A stretch of 64,000 bases of DNA, taken from Pseudomonas sp. B21-028 (lineage in GTDB: Bacteria; Pseudomonadota; Gammaproteobacteria; Pseudomonadales; Pseudomonadaceae). Of this stretch, positions 1-9,049 are shown one piece after another; the stretch's first letter is position 1, and every line of letters starts with the position of its first letter. The position numbers were made by a program, and so were the translations under genes. Location: the NCBI RefSeq assembly GCF_024749045.1, contig NZ_CP087184.1:3348001-3412000 (forward strand), given 5' to 3'. The notes beneath the pieces were generated by a model. That model saw only the letters and a program-made list of their open reading frames with translations, was not told the DNA's origin and did not search any database.

Positions 1-339
1 ACCGAGAAAGATGCGGGACATCAACATCGCTTCGAATGAAGGAACGTAGGCGAAGGCGACTTGCCCGATTGCGGAAATGAACAGACCCAGAACGGTGATC
101 TTCTTGGCACCCCAGCGGTCGACCAGAATGCCGGCAAATGGAAGGATGATCCCGCCGGCCACTGCAGAAGCCGAAGCCAGCGTCCCCACCATCGTATAAG
201 TCATGTTCAGATCGGTCATCATGGTGACGATCTGGGTTGAATAACCGACATAAGGTATGAAAATGGCAACGGTGGCCAGGAAGCACAAGCACAGTGCCAG
301 CCATTTTCCCTGATCATTAACGGGACTGTAGCGGGACAT
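1..339 (-). CDS. MFS transporter, N-terminal part (runs off the window)
   Basis: This is the first 113 codons of a major facilitator superfamily permease; the rest lies before base 1. The protein begins MSRYSPVNDQGKW and then has hydrophobic helices (about residues 14-34, 45-68 and 76-95). Between helices 2 and 3 lies GILVDRWGAKK, which fits the MFS motif A (GxxxDRxGxK). An ATG at 351 is in frame, but GGAG sits six bases before the ATG at 339, so 339 is preferred. It lies 127 bp downstream of an acetoacetate-decarboxylase-like gene on the same strand, so it may import that enzyme's substrate (inference). Substrate unknown. Confidence 0.85.
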   Translation of the reverse strand, partial: MSRYSPVNDQGKWLALCLCFLATVAIFIPYVGYSTQIVTMMTDLNMTYTMVGTLASASAVAGGIILPFAGILVDRWGAKKITVLGLFISAIGQVAFAYVPSFEAMLMSRIFLG

Positions 340-466
340 GGTTTTCTCCATTATCTGAAGGGGCTGCAGGCACTCAAACTCCAATCCCTTGGGACACAGC
401 CCCAAAGGATCACTTGAGCGTCTTGCTGTCCTTCGCTTTTTATTATGAGAAGCGCTGAATAACGTC

Positions 467-1252
467 TTACTCAGCGAACCGTTTTGGCTTTGCAAAGAAA
501 CGGAAATCGTCGTACTTCTGGCCGTAGATGTACGGCACGTACGCATCACGGTTTGGCAATTCATCAAACCAGGGCACGGTCCAGGAAGAGGCGCCTTCGG
601 CATAGAATGCTTCACCGACGGAAATCACCGGGATGGTGTCCAGAGGGTCCATGGTGGAGCCTGTCAGTTTGAGCGTGCCTTTGCCGACACGGGTAACCCG
701 ATAGGATTCTTCGGTCTTCATGCAGTTGAGAACGACGTCGTTCTGCAAGCCGATACCGGTGACGTGAGGTTGAGCCTTGATTTCAAAGTCGTAGTTGCTG
801 GTATCGAGTGGCCCCAGGTCCGGGCCGAACTCAGCACTGATTTCAATCAGCCGCACACCGTTGCGCTCGGTATAACCGTAGGCATCCTTGCCATCGAAAT
901 ACAATTGCGACGAGGCCAGCTTTTTACCCTCGCCCCACATCTCGCGCCCGATCGTGACCGGCATGTCACCGCTGACGAAGAGGGTCAGCATGGTGGTGCC
1001 GGTGAATTCCTTGTAACGGCAATTCAGGTAGATGACGCCACAATCGAACTCGCCGCACAGGGCGCTCTGCCAGCGAGAGACGTTGGCAATTGCAATCGGT
1101 TTTTCCGGGAGTTCGAAGCATGGCGGGAGCACTGAGCGCAAGAATTCAAACGTGGTTTCGAATTCGATAGAAACGGATTCTACTGTAAAGCGGCCCTTGG
1201 ACAGCAAAGCCTGGATTTCCTTTACTTCTTCAGGAGTTTTAACAAAGCCCAT
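467..1252 (-). CDS. Acetoacetate decarboxylase-family enzyme (copy 1)
   Basis: A 261-residue protein of the acetoacetate decarboxylase fold. That family uses a Schiff-base lysine to decarboxylate beta-keto acids or to do related aldolase/dehydratase chemistry. The block GREMWGEGKK places two adjacent lysines at 110-111, where the classical enzyme has its catalytic Lys115-Lys116 pair, but the usual Pro before the lysines is Gly here. The length is normal for the family. A second, clearly related copy lies at 4126-4920, with pucR and tetR genes in between. Physiological substrate unknown; the fold is secure but a true acetoacetate decarboxylase activity is not. Confidence 0.85.
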   Translation of the reverse strand: MGFVKTPEEVKEIQALLSKGRFTVESVSIEFETTFEFLRSVLPPCFELPEKPIAIANVSRWQSALCGEFDCGVIYLNCRYKEFTGTTMLTLFVSGDMPVTIGREMWGEGKKLASSQLYFDGKDAYGYTERNGVRLIEISAEFGPDLGPLDTSNYDFEIKAQPHVTGIGLQNDVVLNCMKTEESYRVTRVGKGTLKLTGSTMDPLDTIPVISVGEAFYAEGASSWTVPWFDELPNRDAYVPYIYGQKYDDFRFFAKPKRFAE

Positions 1253-1560
1253 GATTATTATCCTTGTGCAATGGTCTGGTTATAGCGTCCGGGACTCACG
1301 ACCCAAGCCCGAACCCTGTAACTAGAATTGCTCAGCGATCAGCGCGCCAACAATGGTGCGAACATAATAAAATGCAAAAAGCAGCTGTATGATCGTATAG
1401 GCTTCAACGTTGGCGCGAGCGCACCCATGTCATTTGTTACGAACAGCGATATATCCGCCGATTAAAGCGCAGGAATTATTATTCAGGGACTGGCATTACA
1501 ACAAGTACGCGACAGCCTACCCGCTGCCGGCATAAAGATATCTGCAAGACAAACACTCAC
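1253..1560. other. Intergenic region upstream of decarboxylase copy 1
   Basis: A 308-bp gap between the start of decarboxylase copy 1 and the end of the pucR gene, so it should hold the promoter for the former. The only element I can pick out is TGTATGATCG at 1386-1395, followed by TATAGGCTT. It resembles the TGTACGATCG and AATAGGCTT elements upstream of decarboxylase copy 2. No RNA gene or further coding frame is convincing. Confidence 0.4.
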
Positions 1561-3114
1561 TCATCTTGGGCCAGTCACTTCCGAGGGTAACTTGCGGACA
1601 TGGGCTTCCTTCTCGGTACTCGCGGCGCATGGATTTGAAATGCCAGCGATATCCGCCGACTTGAGCGCAAACCATAATATGGCGACGTCATCGGTCGAAT
1701 CCAAAGACCTGGCGGTAATCTCCTCGATCCTGCGCACTCGATAGACCAATGTTTGTTTATGTATATGCAGCTTGTTAGCGGTATTTATCCAGGATCGGTT
1801 GTTTTCCAGAAACGTACGCAGGGTGTGCAACAGTTGGGCGCCTTGAGCGGCGTCATAATCCGTCAACGGCCCCAGGACCCGGCGAAACGCCTCGGTTGCA
1901 TCATGCAGGCTTTGTGGCAGCCAAGGAGAATTCACCCCAGTGTCCGAGTAGAAACTGAGCGGGCTATTCTTGGTGGTATGGGCCAACGCCAGGCGCGCTT
2001 CGCGCAGCGCATTCGCACAATCGTCCACATGTTCAAGGAAATCGCTCACGCCCACTTTGATCAACAGATTGGACTGAAAATCGCGGACGGTTTCATCAGT
2101 CCAGAACAGCGCAAGAACCTCCTCGCCCTGCACCCTTAATATGAGGTCGATGCCATGCCGCACCAGCGCCTCGTCAATCTCCTCGATCGACAGCGCGCCC
2201 AAACGGGCGACTGCGAGCCTCAAGTGTGAAACATCCGCGCCACACGCTGCTAACCGTTCCTCTGCCTGTCGAGGCAACACACGCTTGTGCAGGAGGTCGT
2301 CGATCAGTTCGCTCCCTTGGCGCAACTTGGTTTCCCGGTCGACCCGGAGTCGTTCGAGTTCAATTCCGATAACGGCAACGATGTGATGCAGCAGACCGTA
2401 GTCCAGCGCTTGCGCACTGTGGGCAGCCAGCAGGCAACCGCGGTGAGAAGGCACGGACACCAGCACGGTCTCTCCGTCCGCCACCGCGCACCGCTGGACA
2501 ATGGGTGTGCCGTGGGCGGCTCTCGGACGTTGAAGTATGGCCTCGCGATGGAGCGCAGGAAGCTCAGCCAATCCGGCCATCCACGGGTCCAAGGAGCGTG
2601 GGTCGACCAGATGCAGCACCGCTCCTACGTCGACCTCCAGGCGCTTCAGCAGTCCCGGCAGCCCCAAGCCCTGGATGCTGATGCGGGCGGTCTCATACAC
2701 GTGGGTGATGGCGTTGCGCCGATCGTTCTCCAGCTGTTTGTAGGCATTCACCACCGCCTTGGTAACGGCTGAAAACGGAACACCATACTCGGTCATCAAC
2801 ACCGGAAAACCCAACGCCTTGGCCGCCGCGAACAGTTCGTCAATATCCGCTGGGGCCTGCATGTTGTCACCAATCATCAGCCCTGCCAGCCCACCGACGT
2901 GCAGGCGCTCGACATACAGCCGCTGCTCGCCTGGATCCGCCGGAATACCAATGCCCGTGGTCATCAGCAAATCCCCCTTCCCCAGCCATTCGGATGGGTC
3001 GGCGAGCTCGCAGACGTGTGCCCAGCTCACTGCTTCGTCACACCGCTGCGCACCGCATATGACACGGGTGCGCAGTTCAGGCGTCAGGATCAGATCGTTC
3101 AAGGTCAGGGGCAT
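1561..3114 (-). CDS. PucR-family transcriptional regulator
   Basis: A 517-residue regulator from the internal start MPLTLNDLI. The frame stays open to 3321, but the extra residues look like non-coding translation. Residues 1-125 form a PucR-type N-terminal domain (a GDLLMTTG segment is visible), the middle is a long divergent region, and the C-terminus has the PucR helix-turn-helix, recognisable by NRSWINTANKLHIHKQTLVYR. PucR proteins control catabolic genes such as purine, amine or amino-acid use. Its place between two decarboxylase-like genes suggests it controls them (inference). No strong ribosome site precedes 3114, so the start is moderately certain. Confidence 0.85.
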   Translation of the reverse strand: MPLTLNDLILTPELRTRVICGAQRCDEAVSWAHVCELADPSEWLGKGDLLMTTGIGIPADPGEQRLYVERLHVGGLAGLMIGDNMQAPADIDELFAAAKALGFPVLMTEYGVPFSAVTKAVVNAYKQLENDRRNAITHVYETARISIQGLGLPGLLKRLEVDVGAVLHLVDPRSLDPWMAGLAELPALHREAILQRPRAAHGTPIVQRCAVADGETVLVSVPSHRGCLLAAHSAQALDYGLLHHIVAVIGIELERLRVDRETKLRQGSELIDDLLHKRVLPRQAEERLAACGADVSHLRLAVARLGALSIEEIDEALVRHGIDLILRVQGEEVLALFWTDETVRDFQSNLLIKVGVSDFLEHVDDCANALREARLALAHTTKNSPLSFYSDTGVNSPWLPQSLHDATEAFRRVLGPLTDYDAAQGAQLLHTLRTFLENNRSWINTANKLHIHKQTLVYRVRRIEEITARSLDSTDDVAILWFALKSADIAGISNPCAASTEKEAHVRKLPSEVTGPR

Positions 3115-3323
3115 GGTCAGTACATCGAAATGAATGATAGGGCTCGGCCCGGCGGCCGGGTCCGGTGAAAGTCTTCCAAGGCAATAACCTTGCCATGAAT
3201 AACGATGGCGCTGATGGACGCACGGCCAGCGGCAATCGTGAGCCGCAGAGGCTGGCGAGCACTTCCTTGATGAGTCAGATGTACCCAGATCATAGACCAT
3301 TGCTGTGTAGAAAAGCATCAATA

Positions 3324-3339
3324 TAGGTCGTATGACCTA
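3324..3339. promoter_or_regulatory. Perfect inverted repeat, candidate operator between pucR and tetR
   Basis: TAGGTC-gtat-GACCTA: perfect 6-bp arms with a 4-bp spacer, in the 314-bp gap between the divergent pucR and tetR genes. The rest of the gap (3115-3428) has AT-rich stretches but nothing else I can define. Palindromes of this size are typical TetR-family or dimeric-regulator sites; which protein binds is inference. Confidence 0.45.
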
Positions 3340-3428
3340 ATTTTAGATTCATACCATGAATGTGCTTGCCTCACCCCGTGGGCTAGGTAGGCTAGCGGGG
3401 ATAAATGGATGACTGGATAGGATCAGAT

Positions 3429-4103
3429 ATGCCCTCGCCTACTGCCACCGAAGACCAAGAGATAGGGGGCCAGGTCAAATATGGCCGCACACAGAAAAGG
3501 TCGAGAAAGATCGAAGAAATAAATGATGCAGCGGCGCAAGTGTTCATCCGTGACGGCTACGCGGAATTTTCCGCCCGCAAGGTGGCGAAGGAAATGGGCA
3601 TCAGCCTGAGCACCCTGCAGCATTACTGCGGGAATACCGAAAATCTTTGCTTGCAGATGATCAAGGCCAAACTTGAGTCTTTTGTGTTCCGCTTCCAGGA
3701 GATCTACACCGACAGCCATACGCCACCTATGGAAAAGCTGGCCCTGGCGATTCGGGAAAATGTGGCGGCGACCCTGGATCATTACACGGGCAGGTTGTTT
3801 TTCCAGATGGGCGCACTGGCGACCCAGGATGAACGCATCAAGGAGGTCATGATCGAGCAGTATGAGTATTTTCTGACAGGCCTGAGGTACCTCGTCCGTG
3901 AGATCAATCCCCAACTGAATTCGGAGGCTATCGAAACCTACAGCGGGCTCATCGCAACGATGATTGAGGGTAACTTCTTTTACCAATGGCAACCCAGCCT
4001 CACCCCTGAGATCCGGGCACAGATGCTCGATACCTCGATAGCACTCTGGAGCAACACGCTGATGAATCCACCTCGCCCGATGCTACTCACAGACGAGGTG
4101 TAG
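3429..4103 (+). CDS. TetR-family transcriptional regulator
   Basis: A 224-residue TetR-type repressor beginning MPSPTATEDQ; AGGATC lies six bases before this ATG, which is why it is preferred over the in-frame ATG at 3405. A Lys/Arg-rich leader (YGRTQKRSRK) precedes the helix-turn-helix at about residues 28-72 (VFIRDGYAEFSARKVAKEMG, then ISLSTLQHYCGNTENL). The C-terminal ligand domain is variable, as usual. It is divergent from pucR and ends 23 bp before the convergent decarboxylase copy 2. The decarboxylase genes and the sad-like gene are likely targets, but this is not shown by sequence alone. Confidence 0.85.
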   Translation: MPSPTATEDQEIGGQVKYGRTQKRSRKIEEINDAAAQVFIRDGYAEFSARKVAKEMGISLSTLQHYCGNTENLCLQMIKAKLESFVFRFQEIYTDSHTPPMEKLALAIRENVAATLDHYTGRLFFQMGALATQDERIKEVMIEQYEYFLTGLRYLVREINPQLNSEAIETYSGLIATMIEGNFFYQWQPSLTPEIRAQMLDTSIALWSNTLMNPPRPMLLTDEV

Positions 4104-4125
4104 ATGCCGGGTGTTATCGCTGCCC

Positions 4126-4920
4126 TTATCGACGGACATCCGGCCAGTCGTCGTACAGTCGCCCCATCAGATAGGGCGCATAATCAACGCCATCCTTCGA
4201 CAGATCCACCACCTGCTCGACAATGTAGGACGTCTCCCCGCCGAGATGGCCACCCTCTATAAAATCTCCAACCGGCACCGTACCTACGCCGGTGTCAAAT
4301 GGCGAGCCGGTGAGCTGCAGTTGCGAGCGAGTGATCGGACGGAAGCGCTTGATCAACGTGGAATTCTTGAAGATCACCAGTTCGGGGTTGCGGATTGAGC
4401 GTGCATTCACTTCATAACCGCAGCGCAGGTCAAAATAATACTCGGGCATTTCACTCATGCCGCCCTGCTCTTCTCCCAAGCATGCGTTGAGCTGGATCAA
4501 GTCATGATTCTTCCTGCCGGCGATGCCATGAAAGTTGTCGCCGTCTTCAAAGTAATCAATCGTCCCCTGCTTTTTTGGCATCCCCCAGAACTCACGCCCG
4601 GTGACGATGTTGACTTCCTCTGTTTCGAGAACGGTCAAATAGTAACTGCCTTCGACGCCTTTATATTCGGCATTGACGCCAATAATGGCGGCACGGTCGC
4701 GACCCATGCGATTCGGTACGCCATTCACCCACTCCATGAACGACAGGAACCCGACCGAGACTATCGGTTTCTCGCAAACATCCAGGCACGGAGGAAGCAC
4801 GCTCCGCACGAACTCAGCGGTGATGGAATAATTGACATAACTGTAACTGTGGTGCGTACGGATATTATCGTAATAGCTCCGGTATTCGTCCAACTGCTGT
4901 CGAGTCCAAACATAACTCAT
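4126..4920 (-). CDS. Acetoacetate decarboxylase-family enzyme (copy 2)
   Basis: A 264-residue protein from MSYVWTRQQL. The spacer AAGGGGAATGTG directly before this ATG argues against the longer frame to 4962. GREFWGMPKK puts the paired lysines at 116-117, matching catalytic Lys115-Lys116 of the classical enzyme and keeping the Pro that copy 1 lacks. VRSVLPPCL near residue 38 is shared with copy 1 (LRSVLPPCF), so the two are paralogues. It is transcribed away from the Sad-type dehydrogenase at 5204, with a shared upstream region. Copy 2 keeps more of the family consensus than copy 1, so the two may differ in activity (inference). Confidence 0.87.
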   Translation of the reverse strand: MSYVWTRQQLDEYRSYYDNIRTHHSYSYVNYSITAEFVRSVLPPCLDVCEKPIVSVGFLSFMEWVNGVPNRMGRDRAAIIGVNAEYKGVEGSYYLTVLETEEVNIVTGREFWGMPKKQGTIDYFEDGDNFHGIAGRKNHDLIQLNACLGEEQGGMSEMPEYYFDLRCGYEVNARSIRNPELVIFKNSTLIKRFRPITRSQLQLTGSPFDTGVGTVPVGDFIEGGHLGGETSYIVEQVVDLSKDGVDYAPYLMGRLYDDWPDVRR

Positions 4921-5008
4921 CACATTCCCCTTGTTTTTACCGTACGGTGAGCCGCAATGCATATATCAGGCTGCTCCGAAAATGAGCTGCATGCTGTACT
5001 AGCAGCAA

Positions 5009-5051
5009 TTGTACGATCGAAAACAATGCCAATAGGCTTTTGTACGATGCG
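5009..5051. promoter_or_regulatory. Repeated TTGTACGATSCG elements in a divergent promoter region
   Basis: TTGTACGATCG at 5009-5019 and TTGTACGATGCG at 5040-5051 are direct repeats about 31 bp apart in the gap between decarboxylase copy 2 and the sad-like gene. ACCGTACGGT at 4939-4948 is a 10-bp palindrome in the same gap. A related TGTATGATCG lies before decarboxylase copy 1 (1386-1395). Shared elements in front of paralogous genes suggest a common regulator; this is inference from pattern alone. Confidence 0.4.
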
Positions 5052-5203
5052 ACACGCACCGACGTCATTCATAACTTCGAACAACCCCCTCTGGTACATC
5101 CGTACATGGGTCTGATTGAAAACAACATGAATCCATCGATACTGGCGATTGCCATAAAAGAGCCTGCTCATGCGCCTCCACAATTTCTTTCCGAGACCTC
5201 ACG

Positions 5204-6592
5204 ATGACCTTCGATAGCTCTGACGCTGCCCTCTCCATCAACCCGGCCAACGGCGAACAGATCGGTCGTTTTCCCTATGAGTCTGTCAGCGAAATGGAGG
5301 CGACCCTGGTTCGCGTACAAGCTGGCTTTGAGAAATGGCGGAACGTTGAGGTAGAGGTCAGGGCCGGAGTCTTGCTCAACCTCGCCTCGCAGCTCCGCAC
5401 CCAGGCTGAAGGGATGGCTCAGCTGGCTGCGAACGAAATGGGCAAACCTGTTGTTCAAGGGCGTGCAGAGGTAGAAAAATGCGCCGCGTTATGTGAATGG
5501 TACGCCCTGCATGGGCCACGAATGTTGGAGCCTGAGCCTACATTGGTCGAGGACAATAAAGCCTATGTCGCTTACCGACCCCTCGGGGCCGTCCTTGCGG
5601 TCATGCCCTGGAACTTCCCGTTCTGGCAGGTGATGAGGGGCGCGGTGCCGATCATCCTGTCCGGCAACCCGTATGTCCTCAAGCATGCGCCCAATGTCAT
5701 GGGCTGCGCTTACAGGCTGCAACAAGCCTGGCGGGATGCCGGGTTGCCCGACGGAGTCTTTGAAGTCATCAACGTGACGCCGTCGACGGTATCCAGGGCC
5801 ATCGAAGACCCACGCATCGCTACGGTGGCTGTCACTGGCAGCGTCCGTGCAGGTTCGGCCATTGCTGCGCAAGCCGGCGCGGCGCTGAAAAAATGCGTCC
5901 TGGAACTGGGCGGGTCCGACCCGTTCGTGGTCCTGGCTGATGCGGATATTGATGAGGCCGTGAAAGCCGCCGTGGTCGGACGCTTTCAAAACAGCGGTCA
6001 GGTGTGCATTGCCGCCAAACGCATCATCGTAGAACAAAGCGTGGCTGAAGCATTCGAGAGCAAGTTCGTTGATGCAGTCGCTGCGCTCAAGCTCGGGGAT
6101 CCGCTTGAAAGCAGCACTTACATTGGCCCTATGGCCCGTGCCGATCTGCGGGACGAGCTGGACGAGCAGGTCAAGGCAACCGTCGCCCAAGGCGCGAAGC
6201 TGCTGTTGGGTGGTAAAAAAACAGAAGGGATCGGCAATTACTACGAGCCGACGATTCTGGCGGACGTCCGCCCCGGGATGACCTCGTTCGTGGAGGAACT
6301 GTTTGGCCCGGTCGCCTCACTGATCGTTGCCAGGAACGCGGAACACGCGCTTGAACTGGCAAACGACAGTGAGTTCGGCCTGGCGGGTAGCATCTGGACC
6401 GCTGACGTCGAAAAGGCCAGGCAGTTTGCCGCACGCATGATCACGGGCGGCGTCTTTATCAATGGATACGTCGCCACCGATCCCCGCGTCCCCATCGGCG
6501 GCGTCAAGAAAAGCGGCTTCGGACGGGAGCTCTCTCACTTTGGGCTCAGAGAGTTCTGTAACGCCCAAACGGTCTGGCTGGATCGCCGCTGA
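5204..6592 (+). CDS. NAD-dependent succinate-semialdehyde dehydrogenase, Sad/YneI type
   Basis: A 462-residue aldehyde dehydrogenase. PWNFP carries Asn137, LELGGSDPF the general base Glu234 and GQVCIA the nucleophile Cys268. From memory it follows E. coli Sad (YneI) closely along its length, for example HAPNVMGCA and TGSVRAG, which supports oxidation of succinate semialdehyde or a similar short semialdehyde with NAD. It is divergent from decarboxylase copy 2 and probably shares its regulation. Together they suggest a route in which a keto acid is decarboxylated and the resulting aldehyde oxidised (inference). The start follows a weak ribosome site (GAGACC). Confidence 0.88.
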   Translation: MTFDSSDAALSINPANGEQIGRFPYESVSEMEATLVRVQAGFEKWRNVEVEVRAGVLLNLASQLRTQAEGMAQLAANEMGKPVVQGRAEVEKCAALCEWYALHGPRMLEPEPTLVEDNKAYVAYRPLGAVLAVMPWNFPFWQVMRGAVPIILSGNPYVLKHAPNVMGCAYRLQQAWRDAGLPDGVFEVINVTPSTVSRAIEDPRIATVAVTGSVRAGSAIAAQAGAALKKCVLELGGSDPFVVLADADIDEAVKAAVVGRFQNSGQVCIAAKRIIVEQSVAEAFESKFVDAVAALKLGDPLESSTYIGPMARADLRDELDEQVKATVAQGAKLLLGGKKTEGIGNYYEPTILADVRPGMTSFVEELFGPVASLIVARNAEHALELANDSEFGLAGSIWTADVEKARQFAARMITGGVFINGYVATDPRVPIGGVKKSGFGRELSHFGLREFCNAQTVWLDRR

Positions 6593-6628
6593 TACGCTTC
6601 CAGGTCCGCCGCCAAGGAACGGAGGCGA

Positions 6629-8239
6629 TCACCAGACCGCAATATGCGAATCCGCCCGGGGTTCGGTCCCGCCGCACAGCACGCCACTGAGCGGATCGCG
6701 GAGGATGATCTGCCCGCGACCATAGTCGGTCAGGTCGCTGCTGACCTGTACCTCATGGCCGCGGCGCGCCAGGGCGTTGACCAGGTCCGGTGACGCGCCG
6801 TGCTCGATGCCGACCTTCATCCCGCCCAGCCATTGCCAGCGCGGCGCATCCAGGGCCGCCTGGGGGTTCAGGCCGAAGTCCACCAGGTTCATGACCATCT
6901 GCACGTGTCCCTGGGGCTGCATGTAGCCGCCCATGACGCCGAAGGGACCGAGGGCCTGGCCGTTCTGGGTGAGGAAGCCGGGGATGATGGTGTGGAAGGT
7001 CTTTTTGCCCGGCGCGAGGCAGTTGGCGTGCGTCGGGTCGAGGCTGAATTCCTGCCCGCGGTTCTGCAGGGCAATCCCGCTGTGGGGCAATACCACACCT
7101 GAGCCGAAACCGTGGTAGTTGCTCTGGATGAACGAAACCATGTTGCCTTCTTCGTCGGCGGTCGCCAGGTACACCGTGCCGCTGGCGTGGGGGTCGCCGG
7201 GCGCGGGCGGCAGGGCCTGTTCGCCGATCTGTTCACGGCGCCGGGCACTGTATGCGTCGCTCAGCAGGTCGGCCACTGCCACGCGCATGTGCCGTGGATC
7301 GGTGATGTAGTGCAGGCCGTCGCTGTAGGCCAGCTTCATCGCTTCCAGTTGGTGATGCCAGGTCTGTTGGCTGTCGCGGTGATCGAAGCTGAAGCCCTCG
7401 AGGATGTTCAGGGCCATCAAGGCCACCAGGCCTTGCCCGCTCGGCGGGATTTCCCAGACATCAACGCCTCGGTAGTTGACGTGGATCGGCTCCACCCACT
7501 GGGCGCGATAATCCTTGAGGTCGGTGCTGCGCAGGTAGCCGCCGGTGGCGCGGGAATGGGCATCCAGGCGCTCGGCCAGGGCGCCGCGATAGAGACTTTC
7601 GCAGCGGGTAGCGGCGAGTTCTTCGAGGGTGCGGGCCTGGGCCGGGTTGCGGAAGATCTCCCCTGCCCGCGGCGCACGCCCTTCGATCAGGAAGGTATCG
7701 AACCAGGCCTCCAGCACCGGGTCGCGTTGGGGCGTGAACTCCTTCAAGGCGATCTGCCATTGATGGGCAACCACCGGCGACACGGCAAAACCACCCCGCG
7801 CCAGGCTGATCGCCGGTTGCAGCAGGTCGGCAAAAGGCAGCTTGCCGAAGCGTTGTGACAGCTCGGCCCAGGCCGATGGACAACCGGGCACCGTCACCGG
7901 CGTCCAGCCGTAGATCGGCATCCGTTCATGGCCGGCAGCCTGCACCGCTTCGACGCTCAGGGCCGCCGGGGCATGCCCGTTGCCATTGAGGCCGTGCAAC
8001 TGGCCCTTGCACCAGACCAAGGCGAAGGCATCACCGCCGATACCGCAGCCGGTAGGCTCCACCACGGTCAGCGCCGCCGCCGTGGCGATGGCGGCATCGA
8101 TGGCGTTGCCGCCCTTTTGCATGATCTCGATACCCGCCTGTGCGGCCAGGGGTTGAGAGGCAGCGACCATGCCGCGCCGGGCAAAGACGCTCTGGCGTTG
8201 CGACGGATACGGGTACTCGTGAGCAGAAAATTTCAACAT
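6629..8239 (-). CDS. Gamma-glutamyltransferase-family protein (cytoplasmic)
   Basis: A 536-residue Ntn-hydrolase of the gamma-glutamyltransferase family. These proenzymes cut themselves before a Thr, which then attacks gamma-glutamyl or related amide bonds. The expected Thr is T355 in ASGTVYLATADEEGN, giving a large subunit of 354 and a small one of 182 residues. There is no signal peptide, unlike periplasmic Ggt, so it should act in the cytoplasm, as in the YwrD or HpxW-like branches. It is the last gene of an operon with a polar amino-acid ABC transporter, so it probably hydrolyses an imported amide or gamma-glutamyl compound. Exact substrate unknown. Confidence 0.87.
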   Translation of the reverse strand: MLKFSAHEYPYPSQRQSVFARRGMVAASQPLAAQAGIEIMQKGGNAIDAAIATAAALTVVEPTGCGIGGDAFALVWCKGQLHGLNGNGHAPAALSVEAVQAAGHERMPIYGWTPVTVPGCPSAWAELSQRFGKLPFADLLQPAISLARGGFAVSPVVAHQWQIALKEFTPQRDPVLEAWFDTFLIEGRAPRAGEIFRNPAQARTLEELAATRCESLYRGALAERLDAHSRATGGYLRSTDLKDYRAQWVEPIHVNYRGVDVWEIPPSGQGLVALMALNILEGFSFDHRDSQQTWHHQLEAMKLAYSDGLHYITDPRHMRVAVADLLSDAYSARRREQIGEQALPPAPGDPHASGTVYLATADEEGNMVSFIQSNYHGFGSGVVLPHSGIALQNRGQEFSLDPTHANCLAPGKKTFHTIIPGFLTQNGQALGPFGVMGGYMQPQGHVQMVMNLVDFGLNPQAALDAPRWQWLGGMKVGIEHGASPDLVNALARRGHEVQVSSDLTDYGRGQIILRDPLSGVLCGGTEPRADSHIAVW

Positions 8240-8267
8240 GACAAACTCTCTTCACAGACAAAATGAG

Positions 8268-9047
8268 TCAGAGCACGCGACTGAGGAAGGCCCGGGTACG
8301 TGGGTGGCTGGGGTGGCTGAAAATCTGCTCCGGCGGGCCTTGCTCGATGAGCTCGCCCTGGTCCAGGACCACCACACGGTCGGCCACTTCCCGGGCAAAA
8401 CCCATTTCGTGGGTCACCACCACCATGGTCATGCCCTCTTCCGCCAGTTCCTTCATCACCTCCAGCACCTCACCCACGGTTTCCGGGTCGAGGGCGCTGG
8501 TGGGCTCGTCGAACAGCATCGCCTGAGGCTTCATCGCCAACGCCCGGGCTATCGCCACGCGCTGTTGCTGTCCGCCGGAGAGCATGGAGGGATAATGGCT
8601 GGCCTTGTCCGCCAGGCCGACCCGTGCGAGCAGGCTGCGGGCCTGTTCCAGCGCGGCGGCACGCGGTATCCCGAGGACCTGGATCGGCGCCTCGATGATG
8701 TTCTCCAGGGCGGTCATGTGGGGGAACAGGTTGAAGCGTTGGAACACCATGCCGATGTCCCGCCGCTGGCGAGCGATGTTGCGCTCCGAATCGCGCACCA
8801 GGCTGCCATCGGCCCGTTCCCGGTAACCCATGGCCTGGCCATTGACGCGGATGCGCCCGCCCTGGATGTCTTCCAGCAGGTTGATGCAACGGATGAACGT
8901 CGTCTTGCCGGACCCTGAGGCGCCGATCAGCACCACCACCTCGCCACGGCGAACCTGCAGGGAAATGCCCTTGAGGATCTGCAGGTCGCCGAAGGACTTG
9001 TGAACGTCCAGCGCTTCGATGATCAGTTCTTCACTTTTGTGCGCCAT
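8268..9047 (-). CDS. Polar amino-acid ABC transporter, ATP-binding protein
   Basis: A 259-residue ATPase of the GlnQ/HisP class. Walker A is GASGSGKTT (residues 42-50), the ABC signature is LSGGQQQR and Walker B is AMLFDEP, in the right order, followed by a switch His (VTHEMG). It hydrolyses ATP on the inner face of the membrane to drive import through the permease. Its ATG is 2 bp beyond the permease stop and 28 bp separate its stop from the hydrolase gene, so the four genes are one operon. Confidence 0.93.
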   Translation of the reverse strand: MAHKSEELIIEALDVHKSFGDLQILKGISLQVRRGEVVVLIGASGSGKTTFIRCINLLEDIQGGRIRVNGQAMGYRERADGSLVRDSERNIARQRRDIGMVFQRFNLFPHMTALENIIEAPIQVLGIPRAAALEQARSLLARVGLADKASHYPSMLSGGQQQRVAIARALAMKPQAMLFDEPTSALDPETVGEVLEVMKELAEEGMTMVVVTHEMGFAREVADRVVVLDQGELIEQGPPEQIFSHPSHPRTRAFLSRVL

Positions 9048-9049
9048 GG

